Program-made: the position numbers and the translations under genes
Part shown: positions 1-8,989 of the stretch, in pieces
How positions within the stretch are numbered: position 1 is the first letter of the stretch
Layout of the letters: each line of letters starts with the position of its first letter
From: Prevotella sp.
Lineage (GTDB): Bacteria > Bacteroidota > Bacteroidia > Bacteroidales > Bacteroidaceae
Length of the DNA stretch: 64,000 nucleotides
Direction of reading: 5' to 3'
Assembly: GCA_021204905.1 (NCBI GenBank)
Contig: JAJPYN010000013.1
Span: 76,601-140,600, forward strand
Notes under the pieces: model-generated
Told to the model about the DNA's origin: nothing
Seen by the model: only the letters and a program-made list of their open reading frames with translations
The model's database searches: none

Positions 1-30
1 CAGCGCGGCGGCGAGGGTGATTTTTTTCAT
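1..30 (-). CDS. 5' end of an exported protein gene (partial)
   Basis: Only the first ten codons are inside the window. Read on the minus strand from the ATG at 28-30 they give MKKITLAAAL, a lysine-rich start followed by a hydrophobic stretch, as in a signal peptide. A TAnnTTTG box lies about 35 nt upstream, which supports a real start. The product cannot be identified. The gene diverges from the GH89 operon. Confidence 0.6.
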   Translation of the reverse strand, partial: MKKITLAAAL

Positions 31-64
31 AGTTAAAAAATTGTTTTCGTTAGTGGTTTATGCG

Positions 65-72
65 CAAAGATA
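65..72 (-). promoter_or_regulatory. -7 box of the divergent partial gene
   Basis: Minus-strand TATCTTTG matches the Bacteroidota -7 consensus TAnnTTTG. It would start a transcript about 30 nt before the ATG at 28-30. I see no convincing TTTG at the -33 position. Confidence 0.5.
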
Positions 73-133
73 CTGATTTCCCGGCCTTTCGCGGCATATT
101 CGCCCAACATTTCTCATTTGCGCGGGAATTCAT

Positions 134-141
134 TACCTTTG
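134..141 (+). promoter_or_regulatory. -7 box of the glycan-degradation operon
   Basis: TACCTTTG matches TAnnTTTG and lies 26 nt before the GH89 start codon. The nearest TTTG (117-120) is only 13 nt away, not the 19-20 nt seen at other promoters here, so the -33 element is weak or absent. Confidence 0.5.
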
Positions 142-167
142 CATTAACTCACTGCTAACTGACAATT

Positions 168-2348
168 ATGAAACTGCCCGCACGCCCTTTCGCAACAATA
201 ATTCTGCTCCTGTTTCTCGCCGTTTGCCCGGCCGGTGCATGCCCTGTTTGCGGCCTGCTCGAACGCATCTGCGAGGGGTCGTCGGCGAAGTTTTCCATCG
301 AGCTGACAGACGATGAAACCGGCTTCTTCGAACTCGGCATGAGCGGCGGAAAGGTGCTTGTGCGCGGCGATAATTACGTCGACATCGCGGCGGGCGTCAA
401 CTGGTATCTGAAACATTTTTGCGGCGTGCACCTCTCGTGGAACGGCATGACCGCCAACCTGCCCGACACGCTGCCCGAAGTGCCTGAAACTCAGCGACAT
501 ACGACGAGTTTGGCGTTGCGCTACAACTTTAATTATTGCACGTTCTCCTACTCGATGGCGTTCTGGGATTGGCCGCGGTGGGAGCGCGAAATCGATTGGA
601 TGGCACTGCACGGGATAAACCTTCCCTTGGCGGCTGTCGGGATGGAGTGCGTGTGGCGGAACATGCTGCTGCGACTGGGGTATTCGCGCGATGAGACAAG
701 GCGGATCATCGCGGGACCGGCGTTCCTCGCGTGGCAGGCGATGGGCAATCTCGAGGGTTGGGGCGGACCGCTGTCAGACGAGTGGTTCGCGCGGCAGGAG
801 GCGTTGCAGAAACGCATTTTACAACGAATGCGCGAGTTCGGCATGCAGCCCGTTCTGCCCGGCTACTGCGGTCTGTTGCCGCACGATGCAGCAGAGCGAC
901 TGGGGGTAAATGTCGTGCCGGACGCGGGATTATGGAACGGTTTTCAGCGGCCCGCAACACTGTCGCCCGACGATGCGCGGTTTGCCGAGATTGCCAGTAT
1001 TTACTACGAAGAACAAGCGAAACTCTTCGGTGCGGCCGACTATTATTCCACCGACCCTTTCCACGAAGCCGAAGCTGCGGATGTCGATTTCGCGGCGGCG
1101 GGAAAAGCGGTGCTCGCGGCGATGCGGAAGGCGAACCCGAAGGCTGTGTGGGTGGTGCAAGGCTGGACAGAGAACCCGCGCGAGGAGCTGTTGAGCGCAT
1201 TAGACACTGGCGATTTGCTGGTGCTCGACCTGTTCTGCGAATGCCGCCCGATGTTCGGTGTACCGTCGATCTGGCGGCGCGATAACGGTTACGGCCGGCA
1301 CGAGTGGCTGTTTTGCCTGCTCGAGAATTTCGGCGGAAATGTCGGCTTGCACGGCCGTCTCGACCAGCTATTGCGCAACTTCCGCCTTGCGTGCAGCAAA
1401 CCGTTTTCGAAGCACCTGCGCGGCATCGGACTGACGATGGAAGGCATCGAAAACAACGCGGTGATGTTCGAATTAATGTGCGAATTGCCGTGGTTGGGCA
1501 ACGAGGAATTACAAGGTTTAACGAAAGAGCAATGGTTGCTAAATTATTATATTCCAGCGCGTTACGGTAAATTCGACGAGCGTATTGCCGCCGCGTGGAA
1601 CATTCTTGGCAGCACGATTTATAACTGTCCCGAGGGCAACAACCAGCAAGGCACGCACGAGTCGGTGTTCTGCGCGCGGCCGTCGCTGGACACGTTTCAA
1701 GCGTCGAGCTGGTCGAAGATGGAGAACTATTACGACCCCGCGGCAACGGCCGAAACGGCGCGGCTGTTCCTCTCGGCGGCGGACGATTTTCGCGGCAACA
1801 ACAACTACGAATTCGACCTCATCGACATCGTTCGCCAGGCCGTCGCGGACCACGCCCGAGAGGTGTATAATTCCGCCGTCGCAGCATTCAAAAGTAACGA
1901 TGAAATCGGGCTTTTTTCGCGCTCGGACGAGTTTTTGAAGCTCCTTCTTTTGCAAGATAAACTGCTTGGCACGCGACGCGAATTTCGTGTTGGAAACCGC
2001 ACATTGCAAGCGCGAAATGCCGGTTCGAACGACGACGAAAAAGACCTGTTTGAATGGAATGCGCGCGTGCAGATTACCACGTGGGGCGGACGCGATTGTG
2101 CCGATGCAGGCGGCCTGCACGACTACGCTCACAAAGAGTGGAACGGCATCCTGCGCGACCTTTATTACAAGCGCTGGGCGGCGTTTTTCGACACGCTGCG
2201 GACATCCTTAGGCACCGCGCCGCAACCCATTGATTACTACGCGATGGAAGCGGCATGGGCGCGCGACTTGACGCCTTATTCCGCCGAACCCGAAGGCGAT
2301 TGCATCGACACGGCGCGCGAGGTTTTTCAAAGCATTTTCCCGGAATGA
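168..2348 (+). CDS. Alpha-N-acetylglucosaminidase, GH89 (NAGLU-like)
   Basis: Exo-glycosidase expected to release terminal alpha-linked N-acetylglucosamine, as from heparan or mucin-type glycans. The 726-residue product begins with a hydrophobic export signal (about residues 1-24) and spans the three usual GH89 regions: a small N-terminal domain (to about 110), a TIM barrel with a DWPRWEREIDWMALHGIN stretch typical of NAGLU, and a helical C-terminal domain. By family alignment the catalytic acid/base is E300 (in DPFHE) and the nucleophile E425 (in TMEGIENN); both are present. Cysteines at about 20 and 25 do not form a clean lipobox, so secretion to the periplasm is more likely than lipidation. 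The stop codon overlaps the next start (ATGA), so the gene is translationally coupled to the acetyltransferase-like gene. Confidence 0.93.
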   Translation: MKLPARPFATIILLLFLAVCPAGACPVCGLLERICEGSSAKFSIELTDDETGFFELGMSGGKVLVRGDNYVDIAAGVNWYLKHFCGVHLSWNGMTANLPDTLPEVPETQRHTTSLALRYNFNYCTFSYSMAFWDWPRWEREIDWMALHGINLPLAAVGMECVWRNMLLRLGYSRDETRRIIAGPAFLAWQAMGNLEGWGGPLSDEWFARQEALQKRILQRMREFGMQPVLPGYCGLLPHDAAERLGVNVVPDAGLWNGFQRPATLSPDDARFAEIASIYYEEQAKLFGAADYYSTDPFHEAEAADVDFAAAGKAVLAAMRKANPKAVWVVQGWTENPREELLSALDTGDLLVLDLFCECRPMFGVPSIWRRDNGYGRHEWLFCLLENFGGNVGLHGRLDQLLRNFRLACSKPFSKHLRGIGLTMEGIENNAVMFELMCELPWLGNEELQGLTKEQWLLNYYIPARYGKFDERIAAAWNILGSTIYNCPEGNNQQGTHESVFCARPSLDTFQASSWSKMENYYDPAATAETARLFLSAADDFRGNNNYEFDLIDIVRQAVADHAREVYNSAVAAFKSNDEIGLFSRSDEFLKLLLLQDKLLGTRREFRVGNRTLQARNAGSNDDEKDLFEWNARVQITTWGGRDCADAGGLHDYAHKEWNGILRDLYYKRWAAFFDTLRTSLGTAPQPIDYYAMEAAWARDLTPYSAEPEGDCIDTAREVFQSIFPE

Positions 2349-3400
2349 GCGGCGGCAGACTTTTATCGTTGGATGTGCTGCGCGGCGCGACGGTGGCGGC
2401 GATGATTTTGGTGAACAACGCCGGCGGAAGCGTCTCGTTCGCACCATTGCGCCACGCTGCGTGGAACGGCCTGGCGCTCGCCGACCTTGTGTTCCCGTTT
2501 TTCCTGTTCATCGCCGGCGTGTCGCTCGCGTTATCGTTGCAAAAACACGCCATTTGGCCGAGGCGAAAACTGCTTCTGAAAATCATGCGTCGCACGCTGC
2601 TGATCCTGCTCGCCGGTTGGTTGCTCAACGCGTTCGAGCTGTTTTTCGACGGCGGCGGACTGCGCGAAATCCGTCTCACGGGTGTGCTGCCGCGCATCGC
2701 AATTTGCTATTTTATCGCCGCAATAACCAGCCTTTACGCGAGGCCGCGAACAATTATTTTCATCATAATCCTCGTGCTGGCCGTCTATGGCGCGATGCTC
2801 GTTTTGCTCAATGGCTATTGCGAGAGCGGCGAAAATTTCCTGTCGAAAACCGACCGCCTGATCCTCGGCGCAAACCACCTCTACCGCAAGAGTCCGGTCG
2901 ACCCCGAAGGGCTAATCAGCACCTTGCCCGCGGCGACGAACACGCTCATCGGTTACTGCTGCGGCAAGTACCTGAAATTCAATTGTTTAACTCGAAAAAT
3001 CATACTTTCTGGCTTAGGATTAACTTTCTTCGGACTACTGTTGTCGCTGCTCCTGCCGCTGAACAAACGCGTGTGGTCGCCGTCGTTCGTGCTGCTCGGT
3101 TGCGGCCTCGCGATGCTGCTTTTCGCCCTGCTGCATTTCATCATCGAAACGAAAAACCGCACGGCGTGGACCGGCATTTTCCGCTACTACGGCACAAACC
3201 CGCTCGCCCTTTATTTACTGGCAGAAATGCTTGCTGTCGCTCTGTCGGGCAGCGGCGCGAAAACGGCCATTTTCAGCGCAATCCGCAGCCTTATTCCGAA
3301 CGAATATTTCGCCTCGCTCGCCTACGCCATCCTTTTCACGCTGGTCATCGGCGCGGCAGGTTTTGCCCTTTTCAAAAACAAAATTTTCATCAAGATATGA
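2345..3400 (+). CDS. Heparan-alpha-glucosaminide N-acetyltransferase-like membrane protein (DUF5009/HGSNAT family)
   Basis: A 351-residue polytopic inner-membrane protein. The N-terminus has the HGSNAT/DUF5009 signature: LSLDVLRG, then LVNNAGG, then LRHAAWNGLALADLVFPFF. H37 lies in the RHAAWNG segment, which aligns with the KHASWNG segment holding the catalytic histidine of human HGSNAT. Human HGSNAT moves acetyl groups from cytosolic acetyl-CoA to terminal glucosamine across the lysosomal membrane; a periplasmic equivalent is inferred. I chose the ATG at 2345, which overlaps the GH89 stop, over an upstream in-frame start inside GH89, because the signature starts a few residues after it. The stop overlaps the GH92 start. 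Some relatives may act on other sugars. Confidence 0.85.
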   Translation: MSGGRLLSLDVLRGATVAAMILVNNAGGSVSFAPLRHAAWNGLALADLVFPFFLFIAGVSLALSLQKHAIWPRRKLLLKIMRRTLLILLAGWLLNAFELFFDGGGLREIRLTGVLPRIAICYFIAAITSLYARPRTIIFIIILVLAVYGAMLVLLNGYCESGENFLSKTDRLILGANHLYRKSPVDPEGLISTLPAATNTLIGYCCGKYLKFNCLTRKIILSGLGLTFFGLLLSLLLPLNKRVWSPSFVLLGCGLAMLLFALLHFIIETKNRTAWTGIFRYYGTNPLALYLLAEMLAVALSGSGAKTAIFSAIRSLIPNEYFASLAYAILFTLVIGAAGFALFKNKIFIKI

Positions 3401-5709
3401 CTCGCCAAAAAAGTTATTTCAAGCCGTTGGCAACAAGCTTGATTTTTGCCTTAATGCCCTTCGCTGCAACGGCGCAAACCGCTCTAAATCAATATGTTGA
3501 CACGCGCGTGGGCACGGCTGCGAGCACGTTGCAATCGGCCGGATTGTTCGGGCGCGGCACGGAGCAGTTCGGTCAGACCCTGCCCGCTGTTACCGAACCG
3601 AACGGCATGACTTTTTGGACGCCGCAGACGCGAGACACCGAGCAAAAATGCATTGCGCCATATTACTTTACCGACCAATATTTACAGGGCTTCCGCGCGT
3701 CGCACTGGCTCAACGGCGGTTGCACGCAGGACTACGGTTCGATGACGCTCATGCCGCTGTTCGGGCAGTTGCGCACGCAGCCGGAGCAACGCGCCGCGCG
3801 CTTCTCGCACGACGCCGAGACGGCCGCACCGGCATACTACTCCGTCGCGCTGCCCGATGAAGGCATTTTCGCGGAGATGACCGGCCGCAGCCGCACGGCG
3901 ATTTTCCGGTTTACTTATGCAAAAAACGGTAAGGCTTACCTTGTCGTAAACCCCAATAGCGACGAGGGCGAAGGCGCAATCAGCATCGACATTGCGGCGA
4001 AGACGATCACGGGCGAAAATCCGGTGCACCTCATCTACCAAGGCTGGGGCGAGCCGGCGGGTTTCAGCGGGCATTTCCTTGTTGAATGGCAGGCGGCGGC
4101 GACGGCTTTCGGCGTGTTTCGCGGCGATGAGATTTTCGAAGGACAAACAAGCATCTCCGGCGACGGCGGCATCGGCGCGTACATCGAGTTCGACGTGTCG
4201 GCCGGCGACAGCCTGCTTGTGAAAGCGGCCACGTCGTTTGTCGATGCGAAAGGTGCGGAGGCGAACCTCGCGGCGGAGATTCCGCATTGGGACTTCGAGC
4301 AAACACGCGGCGAACTGGCGCAAATTTGGGAGCAACGGTTGGCGCTTGTGCGGGTCAACGGCAATGAAACGGACATGCGGAAATTCTACGGCGCATTCTA
4401 CCGCGCTTCGCTCTTGCCGCGCACGTTCTCCGATGCCGACGGGCGCTATCCTGCGTTTGCAAGCAGCAATAAAATTCTTCAAAAGACCAATGGCGACAGG
4501 TACTTCGACGATTTCAGCCTTTGGGACACCTACCGCGCGCTGCACCCCTTGCTCACCCTCCTTACTCCGCAGCTCAGCGGCGAGATGATGCAGTCGCTCG
4601 CGGACAAATATTCGTCGGGCGGCTGGCTGCCGATTTTCCCGTGTTGGAACAGCTACACGTCAGCTATGATTGGCGATCACGCCATTGCCGCCATCGCCGA
4701 CGCGTACGTGAAAGGCGTGCGGAATTTCGACATTGAGACGGCTTACGAGGCGATGCGCAAAAACGCGTTCGAGACGCCTTCGCCCGAGGATTATGCTGCC
4801 GGCAAAGGGCGCCGCGCGCTCGGTTCGTACCTGCGCTACGGCTTCATCCCGCTCGAGGACAGCGTGCCCGAGGCGTTTCACACGAACGAGCAAACGTCGC
4901 GCACGATGGAGTACGCCTTCGATGATTTCGCCCTTGCGCAAACGGCGAAACTGTTAGGCTACACTGATGATTTCAACGAATTGATGCGGCGCGCGGCGAA
5001 CTATAAAAACGTCATCGATCCGCGCACGGGTTACGCCTCGGGCAGGCACGCCGACGGGCAATTTGCGCCTTGCGAGCCGACAGCTTTCGCGCCGTTCATC
5101 ACCGAGGGTGCGCCGTGCCATTACACGTGGTATGCGCCGCACGACACTTACGGTTTGATGGAGGTTCTGGGCGGCAAAGAGGCGTTCGCGGCGCGGCTCG
5201 ACTCGATGTTTTCCGAAGGGCGCTACTGGCACGGCAACGAACCCTGCCACCAAATCGCGTACATGTTCAATTTCGCGGGCGAGGCATGGAAGACGCAGCG
5301 CGCGGTGAGGGCCGTTCTCGAAGCGGAATATGCCGACGCGCCGGGCGGGCTGGCGGGCAACGACGACGCGGGCCAGATGTCGGCGTGGTTCGTCTTCTCC
5401 GCGATGGGTTTCTACCCCGTTTGCCCGGCCTCGCCGACCTACCTCATCGGCAGTCCGCTGTTCGCCGAGACGACCCTTTGTCCCGAGGGCGGGCGGCCGT
5501 TCACGATCAAGGCTTTGAACAATTCCGAAGAAAATATTTACATCCAAGAGGCGAAGCTCAACGGCGAACCTTTCACGCGCAACTATCTGACACACAGCGA
5601 GTTAACTGCCGGCGGAACGCTTGAACTTGTTATGGGTGCCGAACCGAATTGCAGGTGGGGCGCGCGACCTTCCGATTGTCCGCCGAGCGAGATTAGTAGT
5701 TGCTACTAA
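3397..5709 (+). CDS. Alpha-mannosidase, GH92
   Basis: A 770-residue exported calcium-dependent exo-alpha-mannosidase, probably acting on N-glycan mannose. The signal peptide runs to about residue 26 (ending ATAQ). The mature protein opens with NQYVDTRVGT, usual for GH92. Family motifs present are TMEYAFDDFALAQ (E505 as probable general acid) and GNDDAGQMSAWFVFSAMGFYPV (D656/D657 region, general base and substrate contacts). The frame stays open far upstream (to 2461), but that extension lies over the membrane-protein gene and reads as basic, proline-rich nonsense. The ATG at 3397, overlapping the previous stop, precedes a proper signal peptide. Linkage specificity cannot be told from sequence. 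Confidence 0.93.
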   Translation: MTRQKSYFKPLATSLIFALMPFAATAQTALNQYVDTRVGTAASTLQSAGLFGRGTEQFGQTLPAVTEPNGMTFWTPQTRDTEQKCIAPYYFTDQYLQGFRASHWLNGGCTQDYGSMTLMPLFGQLRTQPEQRAARFSHDAETAAPAYYSVALPDEGIFAEMTGRSRTAIFRFTYAKNGKAYLVVNPNSDEGEGAISIDIAAKTITGENPVHLIYQGWGEPAGFSGHFLVEWQAAATAFGVFRGDEIFEGQTSISGDGGIGAYIEFDVSAGDSLLVKAATSFVDAKGAEANLAAEIPHWDFEQTRGELAQIWEQRLALVRVNGNETDMRKFYGAFYRASLLPRTFSDADGRYPAFASSNKILQKTNGDRYFDDFSLWDTYRALHPLLTLLTPQLSGEMMQSLADKYSSGGWLPIFPCWNSYTSAMIGDHAIAAIADAYVKGVRNFDIETAYEAMRKNAFETPSPEDYAAGKGRRALGSYLRYGFIPLEDSVPEAFHTNEQTSRTMEYAFDDFALAQTAKLLGYTDDFNELMRRAANYKNVIDPRTGYASGRHADGQFAPCEPTAFAPFITEGAPCHYTWYAPHDTYGLMEVLGGKEAFAARLDSMFSEGRYWHGNEPCHQIAYMFNFAGEAWKTQRAVRAVLEAEYADAPGGLAGNDDAGQMSAWFVFSAMGFYPVCPASPTYLIGSPLFAETTLCPEGGRPFTIKALNNSEENIYIQEAKLNGEPFTRNYLTHSELTAGGTLELVMGAEPNCRWGARPSDCPPSEISSCY

Positions 5710-5778
5710 AATCCCGGCGCAGTCGAGCGCGGGCGACACGCAGCCTTAATTGTCGGGTTCGTTTCAACGGTAACTCAA

Positions 5779-5828
5779 ATTTCAAAGCATTTCAAAGCAT
5801 TTCAAAGTATTTCAAAGCATTTCAAAAA
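5779..5828 (+). repeat. 10-bp tandem repeat, five units, between GH92 and GH28
   Basis: Consecutive units of ATTTCAAAGC at 5779, 5789, 5799 (last base T), 5809 and a decayed fifth at 5819. A related GTTTCAACGG lies just upstream at 5761. The stretch occupies the 178-bp gap after the GH92 stop. I see no open frame or clear promoter in that gap. Confidence 0.85.
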
Positions 5829-5887
5829 GCAATTTAAAGCATTTTCAATGCCATTCAACGAGCAACTTAATTCTTTTCAAAAGCAAT

Positions 5888-7273
5888 ATGAAACACTTGA
5901 TTTTCACTTCAATTTTCACCTTAACCATTAGTTTAACCGCGACGTGTAAAACGCTGAATATCAACAACTTCGGTGCTGTTGGCGACGGCGTTACGGACGA
6001 CGCTGCGGCCATTCAAGCGACCATCGACAGTTGCGCGGCGGCGGGCGGCGGGACGGTGGTTGTGCCGGGCGGGAAGACCTTTGTTTGCGGGCCGATCCGC
6101 CTCGCTTCGGACATTGATTTCCGCGTTGAGAAAGGCGCCGTTTTGCTCGCTTTGCCCGACGAGGACGCTTACACGGCGAGTGCTTTTCGCGGCAACCGCG
6201 GCGAGGGGATGATGTGGATTTGCGGCGAGAATCTCGTGAATTTAAGGCTTTCCGGCGGGGGCGTGATTGACGGCAACGGCGTGTTTTTCATGGGCGGCGA
6301 ACTCGAGGATTCTTACGAATTGAAGCCTGTTTCGACCTTCGACCCGCGTCCGCATATCCTTACTTTAATCAATATTAACAACCTGAAAATCAGCGACTTA
6401 ACCTTTGCCAACAGCGCTTATTGGACGGTGCACCTTGTCGGTTGCGAGGACGCGGCGATTGAGAACGTTACCATCCGCAACAACGTGAAAATCCGCAACA
6501 GCGACGGCATCGACCTTGACCATTCGCGCGACGTTCGCATCACGGGTTGCCGCATCGAGTCGGGCGACGATTGCATTTGCCTGAAAAACCGCCGGGAGTA
6601 CGGTGAATTCGGGCCTTGCGCGAACATCACGGTGGCGGATTGCGCGATGAGCTCGCGTTCGTGCGCGTTCAAGATCGGTTCGGAGAACGTCGACAGGATC
6701 GAGAATGTGGCGGTGTCGAACTGCGTCATCACCGGCAGCAACCGCGGCATCGGCATCCAAAACCGCGACGAGGGTGAGGTGAGAAACGTTGTTTTCAAGG
6801 ACATCACCATCGCCGGCCGTCTCTTCTCCGACGTGTGGTGGGGCAAGGCCGAGCCGATTTACGTAACGTCGTTCCCGCGCGCGGCGGCGGACAACAAGGA
6901 CGGCAACTGGCGCTTCCCGAAAGGTGCGGCGGCGGGGCGTTGCGGCGAGGTGTCGGGCATCGTTTTCGAGAACATCGCGGCGACGAGCGAGAACGGCGTT
7001 TTCATCAGCGGCGACACGCTCGGAAAGGTGAGAAATATCACGCTGCGGAACGTTGAGATTAACATTGAAAAAACGACAAGCTACCCCGCCGGTTTCTACG
7101 ACCGCCGCCCTTGCGACGGCGACGAATTTACCTTTTCAGCGACGGCTGCAGCCCTTGTTGACACCGCTTGCGACATCGTTTTCGAGGGCTTTAAAGCGAC
7201 GATTGAAGGTCAGCCTGTGATTGCCGAAAATGCTATTGTGCAAAGGGCTTGCGAGGGGATTACAATAAAATGA
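5888..7273 (+). CDS. GH28-family polygalacturonase-like protein
   Basis: A 461-residue exported protein with a right-handed beta-helix. It starts with a signal peptide (to about 20), then NINNFGAVGDGVTDDAAAIQ, the opening of GH28/pectate-lyase-3 proteins. Conserved acidic motifs are NSDGID (N204-D206) and SGDDC (D227, D228), which carry the GH28 catalytic aspartates. The third and fourth family motifs (GHG and RIK) are changed: the sequence reads SRSCAFKIGSE and RGIGIQNRDEG. I recall a Bacteroidota GH28 subgroup with this form, but the altered active site makes pectin hydrolysis uncertain. The gene follows the GH89-GH92 operon after 178 bp containing a tandem repeat. Confidence 0.82.
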   Translation: MKHLIFTSIFTLTISLTATCKTLNINNFGAVGDGVTDDAAAIQATIDSCAAAGGGTVVVPGGKTFVCGPIRLASDIDFRVEKGAVLLALPDEDAYTASAFRGNRGEGMMWICGENLVNLRLSGGGVIDGNGVFFMGGELEDSYELKPVSTFDPRPHILTLININNLKISDLTFANSAYWTVHLVGCEDAAIENVTIRNNVKIRNSDGIDLDHSRDVRITGCRIESGDDCICLKNRREYGEFGPCANITVADCAMSSRSCAFKIGSENVDRIENVAVSNCVITGSNRGIGIQNRDEGEVRNVVFKDITIAGRLFSDVWWGKAEPIYVTSFPRAAADNKDGNWRFPKGAAAGRCGEVSGIVFENIAATSENGVFISGDTLGKVRNITLRNVEINIEKTTSYPAGFYDRRPCDGDEFTFSATAAALVDTACDIVFEGFKATIEGQPVIAENAIVQRACEGITIK

Positions 7274-7335
7274 ATTCAGGTTTTCTTACCCGCAACCAAA
7301 ACCTTGCCCATCGACAAAGAAAAGCCACGCAGAAT

Positions 7336-7366
7336 TTTGCATAACGCGGCATAATGGTTAATTTTG
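7336..7366 (+). promoter_or_regulatory. Promoter of the GH3-family gene
   Basis: TTTG at 7336-7339, 19 nt spacer, TAATTTTG at 7359-7366: a complete match to the Bacteroidota primary sigma factor promoter. The start codon is 50 nt downstream. Confidence 0.8.
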
Positions 7367-7416
7367 CGTATCGGATTTTCCTGCTTGGGAACAACGTTTT
7401 TTAACGCGAAACGAGG

Positions 7417-8955
7417 ATGGTACTCACACAAATTGCGAAGCTTGTTTTCCGCCGCCGCCAACGGCAGATCGCGCGCTACGGCACCGACGCGGCGGGCATT
7501 CAGCAGCGTGTGCTCGGAGAGTTGATTTCGTGCGCGAAAGGCACGGAATTCGGGCGCAGACATCATTTTTCAGCCATCGAAAACTACGATGCTTTCGCGG
7601 AAAATGTGCCGGCGGCGACCTACGAGGACCTCAAGGGCGACATCGACCGGATGCGGCACGGCGAGCGCGATGTGCTGTGGCGCGGGCAGGTGAGATGGTA
7701 CGCCAAATCGTCGGGCACGACCAACGACAAATCGAAGTTCATCCCCGTCAGCGGCGAGGGCCTGAGAAACCTGCATTACCGCGGCGGCACCGACGTTGTT
7801 GCGCTCTACCTCGCCGAGCACCCCGCCAGCCGCGTGTTCGACGGCAAATCGCTCATCCTCGGCGGCTCGCACGCACCGAACTACAACGTGGCGAACTCCA
7901 TCGTTGGCGACCTCTCCGCCGTGCTCATCGAGAACATCAACCCGCTCATGCGACCGCTGTGGGCCATCAAGAAATCCACCGCGCTGCTTGCCGATTTCGA
8001 GACAAAGCGCGACCGCATCGCCCGCGAGATTGCCGGCAAAAACGTAACAAGCATCTCGGGCGTGCCGTCGTGGATGCTGTCGGTGTTGCTTCGCGCGCTG
8101 GAAGTGTCTGGGAAACAAACAGTTAGCGACCTTTTCCCGAACATTGAAGTGTTCTTTCACGGCGGCATATCCTTCGCGCCTTACCGCTCGCAATACGAGA
8201 AAATCATCGGCAAAAAAAGCATGACTTTCATGGAAACCTACAACGCATCGGAGGGCTTTTTCGGCATCCAAAACGCGCAGAGCGACCCCGCCATGCTGCT
8301 CATGATTGACTACGGCGTGTTCTACGAATTCTGCCCCATCGACGCCATCGACGAGCACGGCATCATCTCCGACACGGCGCGCGTAGTGCCCCTGTGGAAA
8401 GTCGAGATTGGCAAAAACTACGCGATGATTATCACGACCAACTGCGGGCTGTGGCGTTACGTCATCGGCGACACTGTGCGCTTCACATCGGCCAACCCGT
8501 ACAAGTTCGTCATCACCGGCCGCACCAAATCGTTCATCAACGCGTTCGGCGAAGAACTGGTGGTGGACAACGCCGACAAAGGCATCGAAGCGGCGTGCAA
8601 GGCCACGGGCGCAGAAGTGGCGGACTACACCGCGGCGCCGGTCTTCATGGACAGCAAGGGCAAATGCCGGCACCAGTGGCTCGTCGAATTTGCCAAAAAG
8701 CCCGAAAACATCGAGGGTTTTGCGATGATGCTCGACAAAAAATTGCAGGAACTCAACTCCGATTACGAGGCCAAACGCTTCAAAAATATCACGCTTCAAC
8801 CGCTCGAAATCGTCGTCGCAAGGAAGGACCTGTTCAACGACTGGCTCAAAGCGAAGGGGCAGTTGGGCGGGCAACATAAAGTGCCGCGATTGGCAAATAA
8901 CCGAACCTTAATAGATAAGTTGCTGAAAATGAACACGTTAGCCTCAACGAAATAG
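7417..8955 (+). CDS. GH3 auxin-responsive-promoter-family acyl-amido ligase
   Basis: A 512-residue soluble protein of the GH3 family, part of the acyl-adenylate/firefly luciferase superfamily. Plant members join amino acids to acyl acids through an acyl-adenylate; the bacterial substrate is unknown. The ATP-binding motif SSGTTNDKSKFIP is at about 98-110. A second nucleotide motif (METYNASEGFFG) and the LWRYVIGDTVRF segment follow, as in plant enzymes. Length is normal for Bacteroidota homologues. It has its own promoter and is followed after 34 bp by an envelope lipoprotein and a DUF3108 gene, suggesting a role tied to the cell envelope. Confidence 0.85.
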   Translation: MVLTQIAKLVFRRRQRQIARYGTDAAGIQQRVLGELISCAKGTEFGRRHHFSAIENYDAFAENVPAATYEDLKGDIDRMRHGERDVLWRGQVRWYAKSSGTTNDKSKFIPVSGEGLRNLHYRGGTDVVALYLAEHPASRVFDGKSLILGGSHAPNYNVANSIVGDLSAVLIENINPLMRPLWAIKKSTALLADFETKRDRIAREIAGKNVTSISGVPSWMLSVLLRALEVSGKQTVSDLFPNIEVFFHGGISFAPYRSQYEKIIGKKSMTFMETYNASEGFFGIQNAQSDPAMLLMIDYGVFYEFCPIDAIDEHGIISDTARVVPLWKVEIGKNYAMIITTNCGLWRYVIGDTVRFTSANPYKFVITGRTKSFINAFGEELVVDNADKGIEAACKATGAEVADYTAAPVFMDSKGKCRHQWLVEFAKKPENIEGFAMMLDKKLQELNSDYEAKRFKNITLQPLEIVVARKDLFNDWLKAKGQLGGQHKVPRLANNRTLIDKLLKMNTLASTK

Positions 8956-8989
8956 TTGTTCATTGCCCGAAAAACAGCATTAGCCGCAA

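Noticed and set aside
2461..3396. A 312-codon open extension upstream of the GH92 start
   Set aside because: It lies over the acetyltransferase-like gene in another frame, is very arginine/histidine rich, and the signal peptide begins only at 3397.
5779..5828. Possible CRISPR-like array
   Set aside because: The units are contiguous 10-bp repeats without spacers, and no cas gene is present.
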